Source of the DNA: Rhabdornis inornatus
Taxonomy: Eukaryota; Chordata; Aves; Passeriformes; Rhabdornithidae
NCBI GenBank assembly: GCA_013397075.1
Contig: VWZS01000184.1
Span: 475,181 to 539,180, forward strand
Length of the DNA: 64,000 nt
Reading direction: 5' to 3'
Part shown: one piece after another, positions 24,461 to 36,090 of the stretch
Numbering within the stretch: the first letter of the stretch is position 1
Layout: each line of letters starts with the position of its first letter
Position numbers and translations under genes: made by a program
Notes under the pieces: model-generated
The model's database searches: none
Seen by the model: the letters and a program-made list of their open reading frames with translations, nothing else
What the model was told of the DNA's origin: nothing

Positions 24461-27400
24461 CAGAGGATGGTCATAGCTGGTTGCAAATCAAAGCAGCAAA
24501 TTTTGATGAATCCAATCAAGTGTTATTCTTTGTTATTTATATTCTTTATGTTATGGAAAATGTCATAGCAAAAACATATTTGAAATCATACTGGAGAAAG
24601 CTGAAAGTTAATACATGTTTATCCTATGTGTTAAAATAGAGCAAAATTTAGCATGTTGATATATAATGAGGAAAATAGGCTACTGAGTTTAATTTTCTTT
24701 TTCTTTGGGAAAATTTTGAGGAAGAAAAATGGAGTAGGACACTTGTCACCTCATTTCAACTCATTTGAAAACTCAGTAAGATTTTTGCCGTTTTTATTAA
24801 CCATGGGACTATGTCCTAAAGGTGTTATCTGCAAGATATAGTAATTTGCCTATTCTGTATACTCTAGTTCACTTCTACTCTATGTTTTTTTCTCATACTT
24901 TAATCTCCAGAACTTTGGTGTAATTTGAGTGCCCAGCATAGATGGATGGTGTTCATTGAAAGATGATCATAGTATCTAGTAAGTGCCTGATTACGCATTG
25001 GACATCAATATTTTTCTTTAAAAAGTATTGACATACCATTAATTGTGATTGTAATTCTTGTGTCATGCCTTTACAAGTAATATATTTGATTCCAAGTGCC
25101 AAATAACTTCTTAAATTGTTTGTGTGGGAAATATTGAGCACTCTAAAGAAAGTTAGAACTAGATTACCCCTCTGTAAATCTGGTGTTAGTTCTTTATATA
25201 AAATGGAGCTGTTTAAACAATATCACTAGATTTGGAGTCTGATCTGTCTTTTTAGTGGAAGTAGGGTAGAAAATGCAAAGTCATACACCAAATTTGTATC
25301 CACATTTGAAGTTTTCAGCATTTGTGCTTACTGAAACCACTAATCAGAGTTGATTGTCCTTAACTTAAAAATGCTTAGCTAATATCCATTCAGGACTCAG
25401 CCTTGAATGGATGGCTCAGACTGGTATTAAAGTACAAAAGAGGCTTCACAAAGAGCCACATTTCCTCTCCCGCAGTTGTACTGTGTATTTTTGTTTCCAT
25501 CAAACTTCTTACAATTGAGACAGAAAATCTAGTTATGCTATCAGCGTTAGCCTGACCTCCACTAAGTAATCCATGTGGTTTCCATATGGTGGCAAGCTTA
25601 CCCTGCAGAAAGCAAATGGGTGCAGTGGCAGTGTACACGCTGTGCTTCAAAGATTCTCCCTTAAAAAAGGTCCCTGCCAGTTGCCACTGAGATGATCCGC
25701 TGCTGCTGCCAACAGAAGATCCTGATTTAAAGTACCCTTGCAGCCACAGTCCAAAAACTAAGAAATGCAGCATGGTTCTTAGATGCTTAGATAGCTCCTG
25801 ACTGATAAATAAAGCTGTCTTTTAGAAAAACAAGTTATTCTTAGCCTTATGATTAGGTTTCTAATACAAGAAGCATGTGTTAAAGGCACAGACCTTATAG
25901 TAGAGAAAAAAAAAGAAAGTCTGAACAAGGGATGTGGCTTTCTAGGCTTGCTTAGAGGAGGTATAAACCAATTAAAAATTAATACGATTGTGTGCATAAC
26001 AATAAGAGATTATTGTGCAAATGAGTTGTGCTTCAGAACTACGTGCACACTGCTTACTATATTTCACCTCAGCTTGTTTAGAAGAGAGATGCAAGTGATG
26101 GATGATGGCTTGGCATGTACACCATATGCTGAAATATGGTGGAGCAAGAGCCAGAGCGCACTGCCCAAGCATGTTGTCCCTTTTTTTCCACTACAAGCAG
26201 CCCGTTATCTGCAGAATCTGTCTAAATTGCACTGTATAGACAAGGAAAACTTTGAAATTACACAGATAGAAAACTTATTTGCATTTAATTTGTTATCTCT
26301 ATTTGTCATGAAATTCTAATAAATACAGATAACATTTCTTATTTCAAACTAATTATGCTAAAACACTCACGCACTTTTAGAAAATCAAGTTCACCTTTTG
26401 CCAATAGCAATCACAGATAGATTGCCTCCAACTTGTGACTAAATCTTGAAAAGTGTTTTGACAACGCAGAGTGTCTCTAATTGTCCTGTAAAGAGAACAT
26501 GGGGACTGTGCCAACAATCCCTTGTTTTCCACTTCACTAGTATCTTGTGTCGCACTCATTCATTATCTACACAGTAGCTGTAACAATAGCAGCCTTTCTA
26601 GGCAATTGCATCGTTGCAGGTCTACAAGGAAACTGAAAGCTGTCACTTTATTCAAATAATCTTCATAGGTCTTGGGTCAAAAGAAGATTTGCTATTTTGA
26701 TGAACTTATTCTCTGTTCCCATGAAAAAGACATGGCCTAACTAGAACAGTCCTCCGAACATGCAAGAATTCCATGAAGTACCACATAGAATTTAGGCTTT
26801 TGTTTTTCAGGTTTTTTTCTTGGTAAGCAGTAAATTGTTTCCCTGACATAGAAAAAGACCCATTACAAGTAAATGTATAATCAGGTATTTATTTTGTGTC
26901 TATTTTGTTACTGTTTGTGCAATAGAGGAATGTTCCATCGCAGAATTTCGAAGATGATACAACTGCCTAGGATAAACATTTGAGAATTTACCAAGGTATT
27001 CAGTTCTATGATTGTTATTCTTTTACAGAAGAGACAGAATTTACAAATGTGAATGAACATATTGGCAGCCTGCCACTGTGGTACAATAACACAGTGTAAC
27101 TGCTGCAGCTCCCTCATCTCCTAGGAGGAAATCAGTGTTTGTTATGTGGTAGATGGCATTTAAATGTGCTCAGGTGGTTCATAGGGTATCAGCTGAAATA
27201 AATATACAGTCACAAATTGGAAAAAGCCTTTAAAACATTAGATTACCTAAAGGAAGAAAAATTAAGTTAGCATATAGTTATCAAGATAAGCATAGTGAGA
27301 AAAGTGCACTTTACCTTGTAGGTATCAATAAGTGAATTAAATTATACACTTGCAATTTTATTCCCATTTATTTCCAAAATCTTAGCATCAGTTAGCATGC

Positions 27401-29804
27401 AGTAAGGCCTTGTAAGGATTAAATGCACTGATCTGGGCTCGATTCTGTATTTTGAAACTGCCTCATCCTGCAGTGTGTCACCAGGTGAGAGAAAGCAGCA
27501 CCCTTGGAAGCAAAGACTCCATAGCAATCACAGAGCAATCTGTGGCTCTAAAGAAAGGGTCAGGATTAGTGTGAAGAGCAGGGCTAGCCTCTAATTATGA
27601 TTTTTTAAGCACAAACAAGTTTTGTTGTGACTTTTAGCTGTCACAGGCAGAAGCCCCAACAACAGGATGGTTTCCTTCTCCCTTTGCACCCAACACTTAT
27701 CTCTCCATTGGGCTACTTTCCTCTTTTCTCATGAATAAAATTTGAGTTGCAGTTTAGGGAACTGAAAAACATTAAAATGTGCTCTTTTTTTTTTTTTTTT
27801 TCTCTAAGATCATGTTCAAGTCCACCCAAATGTGGTTTGGTGTGTGGCAACGTGAATGTTTCAACTAGCAAAAGGCAGGGGTCCTTGAAGTCGTTAGTAA
27901 ACAACTAGAAAGCTTGAGTGAAAGGGTCTAAGCCTCTGGCTGGCATTACCAGTTTATGTTTAATTCCAGTTTAACAAATAAAGAGCGGCTCCTCTCCTGC
28001 TTGTCATATCCACCTTGCTAAACTTCTCACATAGTTCTCTCACAGCTTTCCATTCAAATTCGGGACTGGAACCACAGTACTTCAAAATGTTTGCAAATAG
28101 CTCTCATGCTTTATCAACCTCCCTTCTTCTTGAGCCTGAGGTAATGACTTTAGGTGCTTGCATCTGCTTCATTGAGATTGTGGACTCCCATCTGCTTTGT
28201 TGCTGGATTAAAATACCTTATTGTTATAATCTCTTAATAGTTAGCCATCAAACTTGCCAACCACTCATTTAGGGATGGGGGAAGAGGCAAGAAGCACTAG
28301 AATGTTACCTTCATGCACACTAGGATTTACGTCCAATGTATGGTTTCTCATCACTGCTTGAACTATGAACTGCATATGTGCAAAAAAAGGCAATCAAACA
28401 ACACAACTCCTGACGTGTCTTGTAAGCATTGCAAACTGGAAACAGAACTGTGCGCTGGGACAGAATGGAAGGTATAACTCCAAAGGCTTGCCTGGCCTTC
28501 TCCTGCTTCCAAAGGCAAAGGAGAGAGCCTTTTCCAGAGAAAGATCTGTCACAGCTTTCCTTTGGTTGAAAAAATAGTAAGGCAAGTATTTTCTTCATCC
28601 TTGCTTCTGAAAAACTATTTCTAGTAAAGAAAAACAAAAATAATAAAGCTGTCTTTTTTATTCTACCACAGGCATTTAGGTGACTGCCATAGCCTTAAGA
28701 TATTAAATTAACATGCTTTGTGGAACCCTAGGCAATTCAAAAGTCATAATGGAATATGTCTTCCAAGAAAACAAAGCAGTCTTGCCCTAAATGATTAGAT
28801 ATCTCTATTTCAGAATTGATGTAACCCCTGCACTTTGGCTAGGGAATACTGCAGATGCTGAAATAATGGCTCACCATTATTCTTTTGTTTCACATCAGAA
28901 AGCAAAAATATACCAAAGAAAAAGTTCTTGTTCATGTGTTTTTAGACAGTTATGTCCAGTGAAATAAAAATGAGAACTATTTTCGTAGCTTCTCGTATTT
29001 CTTGCCAAGTGAGAACCAGCACATTACATCTAAATTTTAGGGAAGATATAAGGCACAGCTAAGTATAACTATAACACTTTCCAGAGAGGATAATAATTTT
29101 CATATGTGTTGGTTCTCTTCATCTACTTTTGCTGTGAGTACAGTAATCAAGATTAGACTATTGGAGGAAAAGCTCAGAGAACATGACGGGAACTATAATA
29201 GAAACATGAAATCTCCCTCCTGCATAGTGGAGGCATGAAGCTGCTTGGAAAAGTATGTTTGGAGAAACAGAAAAGGGAAATGGGAAGATTTTCAGAAATA
29301 TGGTGTTGGATCCCAGAAATCTGGAGTTTTTGCGCTTTCTGTGCTTCCAGGCACAGACGCCCTGGAAAACACTGCTCTGGACCAGAAACCTTGGAGAAGG
29401 CTTGTAAATATAAATAATGAGTTAGAAATCACAAATGTATAGTGGGTTAGATGTGTGCATTTTCACTGGGTGATGGGTTTTAAATTTGAGGTTTTTACAG
29501 TATAGTGGTAGTTAGGGGACAAGATGGAGAATTTTGGGTGGTGTCTTTTCTTGTTCATCTTCTTCTCTTCTTCAAGGAACTTAGGTAGTAACCTTTGGAT
29601 TGGTCAGTCAAAAGTCACTCTAAGGGTCCTGGGAATCTATTATTGGGTCAAAAGAATAAATAATGTAGGCGTTAAACTTTCATTGGTTTCTTTAGCTTTA
29701 AAAGGCCTTGAAGCAGGCTCAGCTGAGAGCCATTTTTCCTACTTCTAGCAAGGAGCTAGAGGTACTGTCATACTTTCTGTAATTTCTGATAAGATATAAT
29801 AAAC
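24461..29804. other. Non-coding stretch, no gene seen
   Basis: No gene supported. The frames at 25390-25773 (minus) and 25849-26319 (plus) lack domains and splice-like borders. A 9-bp inverted repeat (25384-25392 with 25404-25412) can form a small hairpin. A T17 run lies at 27785-27801. Around 26540-26700 there are SOX-like AACAATAG and related cores that could be regulatory, but the evidence is weak. Confidence 0.5.
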
Positions 29805-29910
29805 AATCAAGTCCGAACACGAGAAACCGTCTCGGTTGCCTTTCTAATAATCCTGGCTCCGAACAGAAACAGACGAGACTGATGACAAACCACTAATTAG
29901 TGGTGCAAAG
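29805..29910. promoter_or_regulatory. CpG-retaining block with homeodomain palindrome
   Basis: Six CpGs lie between 29814 and 29875 in CpG-poor DNA. The 8-mer TCCGAACA occurs twice (29812-29819 and 29858-29865). A bicoid/OTX-type TAATCC lies at 29848-29853. A perfect 16-bp palindrome, ACCACTAATTAGTGGT, at 29889-29904 centres on TAATTA, the core bound by many homeodomain dimers. There is no coding frame through it. Together these suggest a compact cis-regulatory element; function is inferred. Confidence 0.4.
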
Positions 29911-30502
29911 CCCAGCACACAGTCCCACAATATAGGTGGATACCAGATGAACTTGCTTTCTAGCAGCAGACATACTAAAATCCCAAATTAAAATCCTACA
30001 CCTTTGTCTTTTCTAGGAATTTTAATTAAAGGGGTCTAGAATAGAGAGAAAGAAAGTGATGTCATCTCTGAGCTTCCAGATCCAAGGAGAAACTCCCTCT
30101 GCATCACATGGAGGTGCATGCTTTCATCATGAATCTTCTCATTACCAAATTAATTCTGGTTTTTCTTCAGTGATAAATGCTCTGACTACTGGAGCTCTTC
30201 TGCACTTTTGTTTGCAATAAGGCTCTTCTCTTTCCCTCCTAATTTTTAAAAAGGTCTCAGCATTCACATAGACTGTAAGCATCTATCTTGTCTTTTATTT
30301 TCATTAAAATAGAGAAATCCATATAAGAAAATACAGGCAAAGCAGAGGATGTTTTGATACTAGTGGTTGCTGCTGTCAAATAGATTTTCTTGGGATTACA
30401 GGGTAGAATGTAGCAGGAAGCATATGTTTAGTACTGGTGGAAAGTATTTAATAATACACAGTTTTTATAATTTAAAAATATTCAGTACTTAAACTGTGTA
30501 GT
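29911..30502. other. Non-coding stretch
   Basis: No gene or repeat recognised. Confidence 0.45.
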
Positions 30503-30588
30503 TGAAGATGTCCATGCTATTGTAAGAGGGTTGGACTAAGAGACCTATTAAAACCCCTTCCAAATCAAACTGTTCCATGATTGTATAT
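30503..30588 (+). mobile_element. CR1 LINE 3' tail fragment
   Basis: The order 'gatgtccatgctattgtaag', 'agggttggactaagagacct', 'ccccttccaaatcaaactgt', 'tccatgattgtat' follows the CR1 3' untranslated end up to its terminal octamer repeats. It is 5'-truncated to under 100 bp and moderately diverged. Confidence 0.75.
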
Positions 30589-33500
30589 AAGGTTTTGTTT
30601 CATATTTATAATCCACACATACTATAAGACATCCCCTCAAATAAATAGGGATTTCCCTTTTGAAGAGTAAAAAAAAGGTTATTAGAAGGAAGTAGTATTC
30701 ATTACTAGAATCAAAGAGGTAGCAGAATATTTTGCTCAAAATAGACAGAAAAACCCCAAGCTGTAATGAATATAATGAAAACTTGCTACTTGGTTTATCA
30801 GAGTAAGTTTATTTAGTTTCTGTAAAGAAAAAAATAAATTATTCCCATTTCACTTGTCATGATATTTTATGAATTTTTTTGCATGAAAATGCAAATATCC
30901 TTTTCATGGCATTGAGAAGCTTAACATTTTCATATTGCAATAGTGCAAGGTCTTTGAAGTGATATTTCTTGGTGTAGGAATTCACTGTTTTATTGAATAA
31001 GTTTCAAAAGACTTGTAAGTGCCTGACTTCTTGTGGTCTATTTGTACAACAGCTAAAATTATTCACTAGGAATTAAAAACATATAAAAATATTAATTTAG
31101 TTTATGAGATGCATTATAAATAATTTGTCCGATTATGTTCTTAAATTCCAGAACTAATTATGCTTCAAGTCACAACACTGCTGGCCAATGTATGTTTCTA
31201 TTGGAAGATTTCTGGGTTTAGTATACCATTCCTAAATAATGTTATCATGTTGTACTGGATAGTATCAACAGAAATCACGTTTCCTTTTCTATGAGAAATG
31301 GTCTAAAAATTTACAGACCACCCTACTTTACAGAGGACTAAAAAAACCACTGGAAAGATGCAGTTCTGGGAAAAATTAAAACCACACTGTGTCTTTACAT
31401 ATGTCTTGAAAAGTGTTGAAACATATGCACTTGTTAGCCGCTTGCTAGGTACTATGATGTCTTCTGAGTGTATTTTTTCATACATTCTCCCAAATGGCTC
31501 TGCAGAGATATCAATATAAAGATATTATGAGAATCAGCTACCCAATGAAGCATCATGTTCCCTAGACTTCAATGTCTTGTATGTCAATGGGGTATATAAG
31601 CAAAGGGAAGGAATTTTTCTCAGGTTGGTTTGACTGGGAAACTGAGAAGTCAACTTTGTGGCAGGGAGAGCAGAAAAAGAACAAGACATGAATGCTTCTC
31701 CTATCTACCCTATTTTTAATTAGGTACTTGCCCTTCTGGAGAGGTGTGGAACAATTAATGGTCCTGGATTGAAATCTGAGAAATTCAAGATAAGTTCCCA
31801 TCTATACTGACTGTCCTAAGCAAGATAATCTGCTTGGTATTCTGCTGTGAGTGAACTCACTATAATTTTGTGATTGAGTGAGTGAAAGCTCTCTCAGTAA
31901 TATTGGGTTCCTTCTTTGGTAACTGATGCCTAGAGGCAACCCCTGAAAAGAGCTGAATGGAAAACAAATTTCCTTCATGCAGAAAAAAAAAAAAAAAAAA
32001 AGCCACATATTTCTGACAGGACAGTTTTGGGGAAGATAAAAATGGCATTTGGCTGGCTGGTTTTCCATCAGTGGATAGACTGTCTGCCTCTTCAGCTTCC
32101 CAGGACACTCACCCTGCCAGTCACCTGTCAGCCAGGCAGACTGAGAATCAGATTGACTGTGTGAAGGAGTGGGGATCTTATTGCTTGGGAAGCCACAACG
32201 GATGAGTAACTGCTCCGGCTTCTCAGCTTCCACCATGAGAAGACACAGAGTCAGGATTCACAGGATTCATGAAAAAAAAAAAAAAGATTAAAAAAAAAAA
32301 TAAAAAGAGAAATAGGGTTAAATGTTGCTTGTAACAAAAACCCCCAAAAAATTTCTGTCAAAAGGTTTCCAGCTAAGACTCCCTGAATGATGAAAAAACC
32401 TACATGCAGATGCTTTGTAGAGTAGTAAATATCAGAGGTCAATACATTGAGAACTTTTTAATTTTAGAATGGTTCCATTATACGGATGACTCTATAACTA
32501 TAAATAGTCAGGTAAGCCAGACATGCCCAATAGTTTTATTATCTAAAAGTAAATGCAGACTTCTATTCTGTTAACATGAGTTTTCTCAAGGGGAGCTGTA
32601 TTATTCAGAGCAGAAAAGGAAGTAATAGAATTCTTTAACTGATAGGGGAAAAACTTTACTGAATGTACATGACAGCAAAAAAAGTCATTCTCATAGGTCT
32701 ATTAGAGTACATTCAGACTCTTAGAAAATCACAACTATTGACAGACTTAGAAGACAAAATATCTGTATAGAAAAAAAACCTGCTCTAATTATTGGATAGC
32801 TTGCAATTAGAGAAAAGCAAAATCAAACTATTCATTGATAGCTGGTGACCAAATATAGAATGGGATGTGCTGAAAATATTGTTCTACTGATTTCAGAAAC
32901 TCTAAGATTGGGGCTTCATTGATAACATGCAGCTATGCTTAGTAGAAATTTTTGTTGAAGATGATTTTGTCATACAGAAAAGCAGTTGTTTTGTCTTCAT
33001 TTTACATCATGAAAGAAGGAAAGTGTATTGTCATAGTATTTGAAGTGATCTAAAGAAATTATCTAATGAAAGTAATTTGTCTACTGCTACCTTTTATATT
33101 ACATTATAGATTCAAGGTTTGGCCATTAGGCAGTTTCTGTATCAAGCAGACATCACAGTTTCCAATCACAGTAAACACAGTTATGATATTCCTTATAAAG
33201 TAGCTCTGTTAAAATAATGCTATTTGTGTTCAACTGTAAACCTCTGCCACTAACTCTATGTCACGAATCATAGCTGAAAAATACAGGTATATCTTTCTAC
33301 AGTAAATTTTAAGAGTACATAAACTGTGGGATGTGTTTTTAGCTTCTGGAGAGCTACAATCACTTGAAGAGACCCACATCAGACGACACAGGGTATGAAT
33401 TTGGCCCTGTGTTCAAAAAAATTCCTAGACACCAAACTGCACTGACAGGTAGTCCTTGGGGCTTTAGGAGCCACTGAGATGTTTGGACTGAAAGATGCAA

Positions 33501-35930
33501 CCAAAGTTTTCTTGGTGCTTATCTGTATCTTGAACTTCCTTCTAACCCCTGAAAACAATGACTCACACTTTAGGCTCACGAAGCTCTAGTGAATCCAAAG
33601 TGTTTTGCAATGCAGATTTGTCTTTAACTTGGATTGTTCTAGAGTGGGAGGATTGTCCATCAGAAAATGGTTAGTTGGTGGTTTTCTGCTTTCTGAAGGC
33701 AGTCTGTGCAGTGTAGAGTCCAGGGAAACCAACTTGTCTGCTGCCCAGGCATAAAGTCCTTCAGCAAGTGAGATTGAGCCATATATTCAAACAAACACAA
33801 GCCAGCACTTCACTTAATGTGTTTGTTAGATTTCTCCCCCTTTAGCCAGCACTACTGTAGTCTTTAAACAGTGTGACAGAAGTACACTTCCACTTCAGTT
33901 AATGGATTTATCAAATACCTTATTTCATGCTTTCTGCTTTTGATTTATGAATTTTGATCCCAGAGACAAGGACCCTGTGAGTATTGATTGCGGAAAATGT
34001 CAGACTAACAGAAGTTAATTTCGCCTGTACATGTGGAAGTCTGTGATTCTCTGACAGCGCTGTCTGTGGAGAACGGGCTGTCACCCAGCCCAGGCGACAC
34101 CACGCCATCACAACAGCCAGCCCCTCCACCCTGTGCACCAGGATGGAAGTGGATGTGGGACTGGCAAAGGGGCCAAAGAAAACGATGCCTGGAGTCAGGG
34201 CACAGGAGCAGGGGGTGAGCTGCTGTGGATCCTGTCCCTCTGTGGCTCCCTGCACATGATTGCAAGGCATCTGGTGGGACAATGAAATGTCACCCTGCCA
34301 GCACCGCTACTCGTCGGCTACACTTCAATTATCAATGAGCTTTCTTTGAAAATTATAAACATTTATTTATTTTAATTGGCAGAATCAAAATGTCACTTCT
34401 ACAGTGGGGCACTTTAGTGATAGGAAGTAGATAATTTGTACTTGGTCTTTGTACCTCTTTCATTTGAGAAGCGGTTAAAAACTTCAAACAACCTCATGTT
34501 TTAATTTTGAAAGAACATATCTCAGATGGCAGAAAAGCAGAGAATAAACCCTGGATGTTAGATGAAAATTAGTAATTGTTATCAATACCTGGTCTTGTCT
34601 CTTCACCAGAAAAAAAGAGATTCTCACTAGGCATTCACATTTACAAGGGTGAAAAGATGCCCACTAGGTTAAGCTGAAGTAGATTAAGCATTTGTTTTAG
34701 CCCTGTAATCTGCTTTTTTCTTGACACTTTTCACTGGGTTTTTCATCTGGCACTTTTTGACTAGGAGAAATATCACAGAAAAACTAAACCACATTGTTGT
34801 TTGCTGATTTTTGTCCTAAAATTAGAATAAAAGTACATATAATAATGTAGAAAAAAATGCTAGAAGCTATGAAATGGTTAAACTGTCTATGAAGAGTTAA
34901 AAGCTAAAGTTACAATTAAAAAGTGTTCAAAATTATATATGTAGACAAATACAGATAGCTGAACACATACACCATAATAGTCCTCTGTCTTGAACTAATG
35001 AAGGAGTGGAGAATAATCTGTTCTTTCCCTAGAGAAATATCTTTATTTTTTCCCACTTGAAGGATTAATGTCACTCTAGATAATTCAAGAGTTTTGAATA
35101 AATAACTTTTGGATAAGTTTTGGTGTGTAGGGATACGGAGAAAAAAAAGTAGCAAAAAAGAGATTCTATCACTTTAGTTTCACTTTAAATGGCAAAGCAT
35201 TCAGGGAATGCTGGCTAATACAAAGGCAATATAAACAGGTAAAATGCAAAAGGAATTTGGTACTTATGACCATGGGAGGAGGGGAGAGCAAAGTCCTATG
35301 GGTTTCTCTCCTTATCACCATACTTGAAAACAGAGAAGTGTTAGGTTACATAACGACAGTAATTTTTTTAAGCAGGACCTTTTAAGGAATAGCATGGATT
35401 TATTTTTATTTTTAAAATTTCGATATGGATACATTAAGAAAGTAGCCTAGGTTTCATCTTATTTAGATATTTCAAGAGAAATAAGGCCAACTGGTCTTTG
35501 GCTTTCACAGATGAAAGAGATGTTATTAGAACGCTGATCAGCTCCCAATCTAAAGGTCTTTACCACAGAATATAACTATGCTGCTCTTCTTTGCCTTTGG
35601 AAGAGTCCCATTTATCCACATGTGGAAGAGGACAAACAGATCATCATGAGAGGATTGTTTATAGAAGGCAGGATCAGAACCGAGTTTGGAGGCCAACCAC
35701 ACCAGAGTAAAATATGTACCTCTTTAAAGATCTTCTTTTATACTCCCCTTGAACAGAAATTTCAAGGCTCCAGACAAAATTGTGTCAAGATAGAAAAAAA
35801 TAAAATTTGTACATATATTACATAGATGCAGGCAGAGACATGTATGGATCATACACTTACATGCATAGATATAAACACCTCAGTGTGTCTGGATGTTAAA
35901 CCTATTTTCAGGAACTTTTTCACTTTTGGA
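30589..35930. other. Non-coding stretch, no gene seen
   Basis: No gene supported. Includes an A19 run at 31983-32001, an A-rich tract at 32272-32311 and a GC-richer patch at 34030-34320. In that patch frames are open on both strands, as expected from composition. The patch is followed by AT-rich sequence with TTATTTATTTTAATTG-type cores. Confidence 0.5.
32272..32311. repeat. A-rich low-complexity tract
   Basis: Two A runs (A13 and A10) are separated by GATT and followed by TAAAAAGAGAAA. No retrocopy ending in this tract could be recognised upstream. Confidence 0.7.
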
Positions 35931-36024
35931 TTCTTTCTCTTTCTCTTTCTCTTTCTCTTTCTCTTTCTCTTTCTCTTTCTCTTTCTCTTTCTCTTTCTCT
36001 TTCTCTCTCTCTTTCTCTCTCTCT

Positions 36025-36064
<40 letters not shown>

Positions 36065-36090
36065 TTCTTTCTATTCTTTCTCTCTTTCTT
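35931..36090. repeat. Pyrimidine hexamer microsatellite (TTTCTC)n with (CT)n
   Basis: About 160 bp of almost pure pyrimidine on the plus strand. A perfect run of roughly a dozen TTTCTC hexamers is followed by mixed TTTCTCTCTC units, a CT dinucleotide run to 36060, and a degenerate TTC/TTTC end. The translated 'proteins' of alternating Phe/Leu/Ser or Glu/Lys/Arg are artefacts of this repeat. Such homopurine-homopyrimidine mirror tracts can form triplex (H-DNA) structure and are often length-variable. Confidence 0.95.

Noticed and set aside
23940..24476. 178-codon plus-strand frame with a hydrophobic Leu/Ile run resembling a membrane segment
   Set aside because: It crosses a recognisable retroviral LTR, and the hydrophobic run is translated from a TTC/ATT microsatellite.
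31802..32236. 144-codon minus-strand frame next to A runs, possible processed pseudogene
   Set aside because: The A runs are not positioned as a tail of the frame, which contains a run of Phe codons from the A19 tract; no homologous protein recognised.
34053..34064. 12-bp palindrome GACAGCGCTGTC
   Set aside because: About 16 palindromes of this length are expected by chance in 64 kb.
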